From Erysipelotrichaceae bacterium (GTDB lineage Bacteria; Bacillota_I; Bacilli_A; RFN20; CAG-826), in assembly GCA_012729405.1 (NCBI GenBank), contig JAAYDH010000030.1, forward strand, positions 1 to 9,212: DNA of 9,212 nt. The letters run 5' to 3'. Within the stretch, counting starts at the first letter, position 1. Each line of letters starts with the position of its first letter. Both the position numbers and the translations under genes were made by a program. Positions 6,887 to 9,212 of the stretch are shown here, one piece after another. The notes below the pieces were generated by a model, which saw nothing but the letters and a program-made list of their open reading frames with translations, did no database searches and was not told where the DNA came from.

Positions 6887-7107
6887 AAAAACATGTGCCG
6901 TTTTCAGGCTAAAAATGGGGATTTTGAAAAATATCTGCATTTTTTTTGCGGGAAAATGAAAAATATCCCCGCATGTGAGAGAGTAAAAGCAACTGGAGGT
7001 TATAACTTTGCGAATTGAAAACGCCACTGAAGTGATATTCACTTGCTGCCAATTATTGTCTGCCTCTAAAAAATGTTTTCATCATTTATAATTTTCTACA
7101 AATTATC
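6887..7107. other. Core of the divergent control region
   Basis: No gene is supported here. Visible structure includes TGAAAAATATC repeated directly at 6925-6935 and 6957-6967 (32 bp apart, about three helical turns), a weak hairpin TGCGGG/CCCGCA (6947-6952 and 6968-6973), and an operator-like palindrome AAGTGA-TAT-TCACTT at 7030-7044. The stretch is AT-rich between two mirrored promoters, which fits a regulatory or partition-site (parS-like) role, but none of the sites has been matched to a known protein. Confidence 0.4.
7030..7044. promoter_or_regulatory. Operator-like palindrome AAGTGATATTCACTT
   Basis: Six-base arms AAGTGA and TCACTT surround a TAT centre. The size and symmetry suit a dimeric helix-turn-helix protein. 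It lies between the two divergent promoters, about 64 bp upstream of the rightward -35 box. The protein that binds it is unknown; the ParB-like products on either side are candidates. Confidence 0.4.
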
Positions 7108-7136
7108 TTGAAAAGCGAAAATCAATTTTTTACTGT
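7108..7136 (+). promoter_or_regulatory. Rightward sigma-70-like promoter for the ParB-methyltransferase gene
   Basis: TTGAAA (7108-7113), a 17-nt spacer and TACTGT (7131-7136) form a promoter 42 nt before the ATG at 7179. The -35 box begins the 13-mer TTGAAAAGCGAAA (7108-7120), an exact inverted copy of the one in the leftward promoter. The same spacing on both sides argues that this is a real, shared control element. Confidence 0.65.
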
Positions 7137-7178
7137 GGGGACCAGTAACTGTTAATTTTAAGAGAAAGAAAAGTTTAT

Positions 7179-8666
7179 ATGAGAAAGAAAAATGAATATG
7201 AATTAAAACCTGCAACATCCAAAAACACGAACATCAAGAAAGCGAAAGACTGGGAGTCACAACTCCCTACTACACCCTCCAGAACGTCTCCCCGATGGGT
7301 AAGCCCAGTTAAACCGAAGGATCCACCAGTTGACCTCTCCAAATTAGAGCGAATCGAATTTAATGGCACGACCTTTTATCTGCTCTATTCACGTGGCACG
7401 GTATCTCCTCTATCGGAGTCTGAATTCGAAACACTTTGCGCCGACATCGCCGATAGAACGACTGTCTTGGTTCCAATCGTTCTTGATGAATGTTATATTA
7501 TTATTGATGGAGAGCATCGGCTCAGGGCCGCTAAGAAAGCTGGACTCAAACAGGTCCCTGTGCAGGTTCGACCGGGACTAACGGAACAGGAAAAATGGCA
7601 AATGGCAGAAGATCTGAATCTCCACCGGCGGCACCTAACACCGGCGCAGATACAGGAGATGATTACAGAAAATAGGGAAAAACTGCCGGAAATGGCTCTA
7701 AAACTCCGTCAGGAGGGAAACAGCCTACGGCAAATCGGTGAAACATTGGGTGTCTCTCATCAACAAGTTCAGAATCTTATAACTGCTGTCAATAATTTGA
7801 CACCTGAACTGCCCGAACAAGTGAAGGGTAAAGACGGCAAGAAATATCCCACAAAAAAGCCTGTCATACAGGTCAATACGACCAAAGAGCTTCAGCGGGC
7901 AATCACCGCATGTCAAGCAGCCGGGGCAGAGAATTTACCAAATAGGTCGATTGAGCTTAAGCGCGTTGAGCGAATCGCCAGGGAGACTGAAAGAAACCGG
8001 CTCCGCCAGCAGGAAGCTTGTGATTTCAAATCTGGGCAGGTCGAACTGCTCCTCGGTGACTTTAATATTCGCGGCCAGGAAATACAGGACAACAGTATCG
8101 ACCTGTTTTTCACAGATCCGCCGTATGACCAAGCCTCACTTATTTTATGGGAAAAATTAGGAGCCTTCGCCAATAGGGTCCTAAAACCCGGTGGATTGTT
8201 TGTATCGTATTCGGGTTGTCTCTATTTGAACCAAATTTATCCTATGCTGGATAAGCATTTGAGCTATTTATGGACAGCGGCAATCAACCACAGCGGCGCA
8301 AAAAAGAAGATTTATCCCGTTGGGATGAACCAAGCCTGGAAACCTATTCTCATCTACTATAAGCAGCCGAAAGACATCTATTGGCCAACGATTCCCGATA
8401 TGGTCAGTGGCGGCGAGAGCAAAGAACATCATGACTGGGAGCAAAGTGTTGGTGAAGCTCTGCACTACATCACAGCCTTTTGCCCACGGAACGGCGTTTT
8501 GCTCGACCCCATGATGGGGTCGGGGACCTCGCTCATCGCAGGGCTTCAGAGCGGCCTGGGGCTTAAATGCATAGGGATTGAGATGGATAAAGCGACGTTT
8601 ATCAAGACGGAGCAGCGCATCAACACGTTTTTGGCGGAAAAAAATGATAGCGCTATTGACAAGTAA
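7179..8666 (+). CDS. ParB-domain/DNA methyltransferase fusion, beta-class
   Basis: This 495-aa protein joins a ParB/sulfiredoxin-fold domain to an S-adenosylmethionine-dependent DNA methyltransferase, a pairing known from phages and mobile elements. After a basic, proline-rich leader (1-50), the ParB-like domain holds YIIIDGEHRLRAA (GEHR at 111-114) and NLHRRHLT (147-154). A helix-turn-helix follows at about 178-203 (SLRQIGETLGVSHQQVQNL), then GKDGKKYP at 217-224. The methyltransferase has motif IV DPPYD at 313-317, KPILIYYK at 388-395, motif X-like HDWEQS at 418-423, motif I LLDPMMGSGT at 441-450 and GIEMD at 466-470. Motif IV before motif I places it in the beta group; DPPY favours N6-adenine. 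No endonuclease lies nearby, so it looks orphan. The ribosome site is a weak purine-rich AGAGAAAG. All catalytic motifs look intact. Confidence 0.9.
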   Translation: MRKKNEYELKPATSKNTNIKKAKDWESQLPTTPSRTSPRWVSPVKPKDPPVDLSKLERIEFNGTTFYLLYSRGTVSPLSESEFETLCADIADRTTVLVPIVLDECYIIIDGEHRLRAAKKAGLKQVPVQVRPGLTEQEKWQMAEDLNLHRRHLTPAQIQEMITENREKLPEMALKLRQEGNSLRQIGETLGVSHQQVQNLITAVNNLTPELPEQVKGKDGKKYPTKKPVIQVNTTKELQRAITACQAAGAENLPNRSIELKRVERIARETERNRLRQQEACDFKSGQVELLLGDFNIRGQEIQDNSIDLFFTDPPYDQASLILWEKLGAFANRVLKPGGLFVSYSGCLYLNQIYPMLDKHLSYLWTAAINHSGAKKKIYPVGMNQAWKPILIYYKQPKDIYWPTIPDMVSGGESKEHHDWEQSVGEALHYITAFCPRNGVLLDPMMGSGTSLIAGLQSGLGLKCIGIEMDKATFIKTEQRINTFLAEKNDSAIDK

Positions 8667-8690
8667 TTAACTTAATTTAGGAGTATTTAT

Positions 8691-9131
8691 ATGAATATGT
8701 GGATTTTAGAAGCAGGTCCCGGAGCCTGGGAGCGAAAAGGCTTAAGGGTCTTCAGAGAAAAAGATGGTGTTCTTGCCGCAATGGCGAATAATCTAAGGCC
8801 TAAGTATCTCATTCGCCAAGGTTATGAAATAATCGAGCACACTCGTGACGACGATCTGATTCGATTTATACACTGTTACAATGATGGCGTTGCACCGTAT
8901 GAGGTCGCGCAGGCCGTCCCGACAAGCGTGGAAGGTAGTCCGCAAAACGTCTGGGTCATAACAGCAATAAGCAATCCTCGTAATATCTTAACCGCATATA
9001 CAACGAGAGAAGAAGCTGAACGGGCATTTAATCAGGTATACAGAGATGCCAATCAGCCTTTTTCTTATCGCCGAAATGAAAAATATATCGCCTCTTCAAA
9101 AAAATTTGTGGGTTTCAACCGGTTCCGGTAA
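8691..9131 (+). CDS. Hypothetical 146-aa protein with possible internal duplication
   Basis: I do not recognise this protein. It follows the methyltransferase gene by 24 nt with a good ribosome site (AGGAG at 8679-8683, 7 nt before ATG), so the two are likely cotranscribed. It is soluble, with no signal peptide or membrane segment. The halves look alike: residues 3-50 (MWILEAG..., LRVFREKDGVLAA) and 87-130 (VWVITAI..., LTAYTTREEAERA) share a strand W-hydrophobic pattern, a loop, a second strand and a charged helix, suggesting a duplicated small alpha-beta domain. The last 12 codons overlap, on the other strand, the end of a transposase gene, so the C-terminal tail (about from SKKFVGF) may be acquired from an insertion rather than native. 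Confidence 0.7.
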   Translation: MNMWILEAGPGAWERKGLRVFREKDGVLAAMANNLRPKYLIRQGYEIIEHTRDDDLIRFIHCYNDGVAPYEVAQAVPTSVEGSPQNVWVITAISNPRNILTAYTTREEAERAFNQVYRDANQPFSYRRNEKYIASSKKFVGFNRFR

Positions 9132-9212
9132 TGCACCAAGATTGTGATACAAGGCCAATTCCAGCGTTTTGAAGCTCTTAAAGCCATACGCTTTTCTGGT
9201 AGCCAGTTTTGC
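9096..9212 (-). CDS. Transposase, C-terminal part (runs off the window)
   Basis: The minus strand is open from the window edge to TGA at 9098-9096, giving 38 residues: KLATRKAYGFKSFKTLELA, then LYHNLGALPEPVETHKFF. The basic AYGF-x-SF segment followed by a helix resembles the C-terminal end of DDE transposases; ISL3/IS204-type is my best guess for the family, from memory of the A-x-GF-x-xF pattern. The gene starts beyond position 9212. It overlaps the 3' end of the convergent 146-aa gene by 36 nt, so an IS terminus must lie within or near that gene, left of 9096. No terminal repeat could be fixed. Confidence 0.55.
   Translation of the reverse strand, partial: AKLATRKAYGFKSFKTLELALYHNLGALPEPVETHKFF

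Noticed and set aside
6845..7042. 65-codon leftward open frame in the divergent spacer
   Set aside because: It starts with GTG with no good ribosome site, its product has no recognisable features, and it overlies the promoter and repeats of this control region.
9060..9096. Candidate IS terminal repeat near TCGCCGAAATGAAAAAT
   Set aside because: It resembles a transposon end in composition only; the partner end lies outside the window, so it cannot be verified.

Overview
The window is bacterial accessory DNA, most likely part of a plasmid or an integrated plasmid-like element. No gene identifies the host. GC content is moderate in the genes and very low in the spacers. Starts are ATG with AGGA/GGAG-type ribosome sites, which fits a Gram-negative or PVC-type bacterium, but I would not assign a phylum.

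Layout. (1) Positions 1 to about 2400 hold an apparently intact IS21-family insertion sequence read leftward: istA (DDE transposase) and istB (AAA+ helper), overlapping by ATGA. Its left terminus is not resolved. (2) Positions 2396-6821 hold three leftward genes that look like a replication and maintenance module: a degenerate ParB-like DNA-binding protein, a divergent DNA polymerase III beta-clamp (DnaN-like) protein 24 nt downstream, then a 460-nt AT-rich spacer and an archaeo-eukaryotic-primase-like (AEP) protein. A strong hairpin/T-run terminator or attenuator sits almost against the primase ribosome site. (3) Positions 6822-7178 are a divergent control region. Both promoters there carry the same 13-mer, TTGAAAAGCGAAA, which includes the -35 box. 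(4) Positions 7179-9131 hold two rightward genes: a fusion of a canonical ParB-like domain, a helix-turn-helix and a beta-class DNA methyltransferase, then an unrecognised 146-aa protein with a possible internal duplication. (5) Positions 9096-9212 are the 3' end of a second, leftward transposase gene that runs off the window.

How the genes may work together (inference): the element appears to bring its own clamp and primase, so it may replicate partly independently of host factors. The two ParB-fold proteins, one degenerate and one fused to a methyltransferase, are transcribed from mirrored promoters that one regulator could control together. No restriction endonuclease is seen, so the methyltransferase looks orphan and may serve replication control, marking or anti-restriction. 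Insertion sequences at both ends suggest a mobile or decaying region, and both flanking genes may have had their 3' ends rewritten by insertion. The combination of AEP-like primase, private clamp, ParB-like protein and ParB-methyltransferase is the part of the window most worth study.
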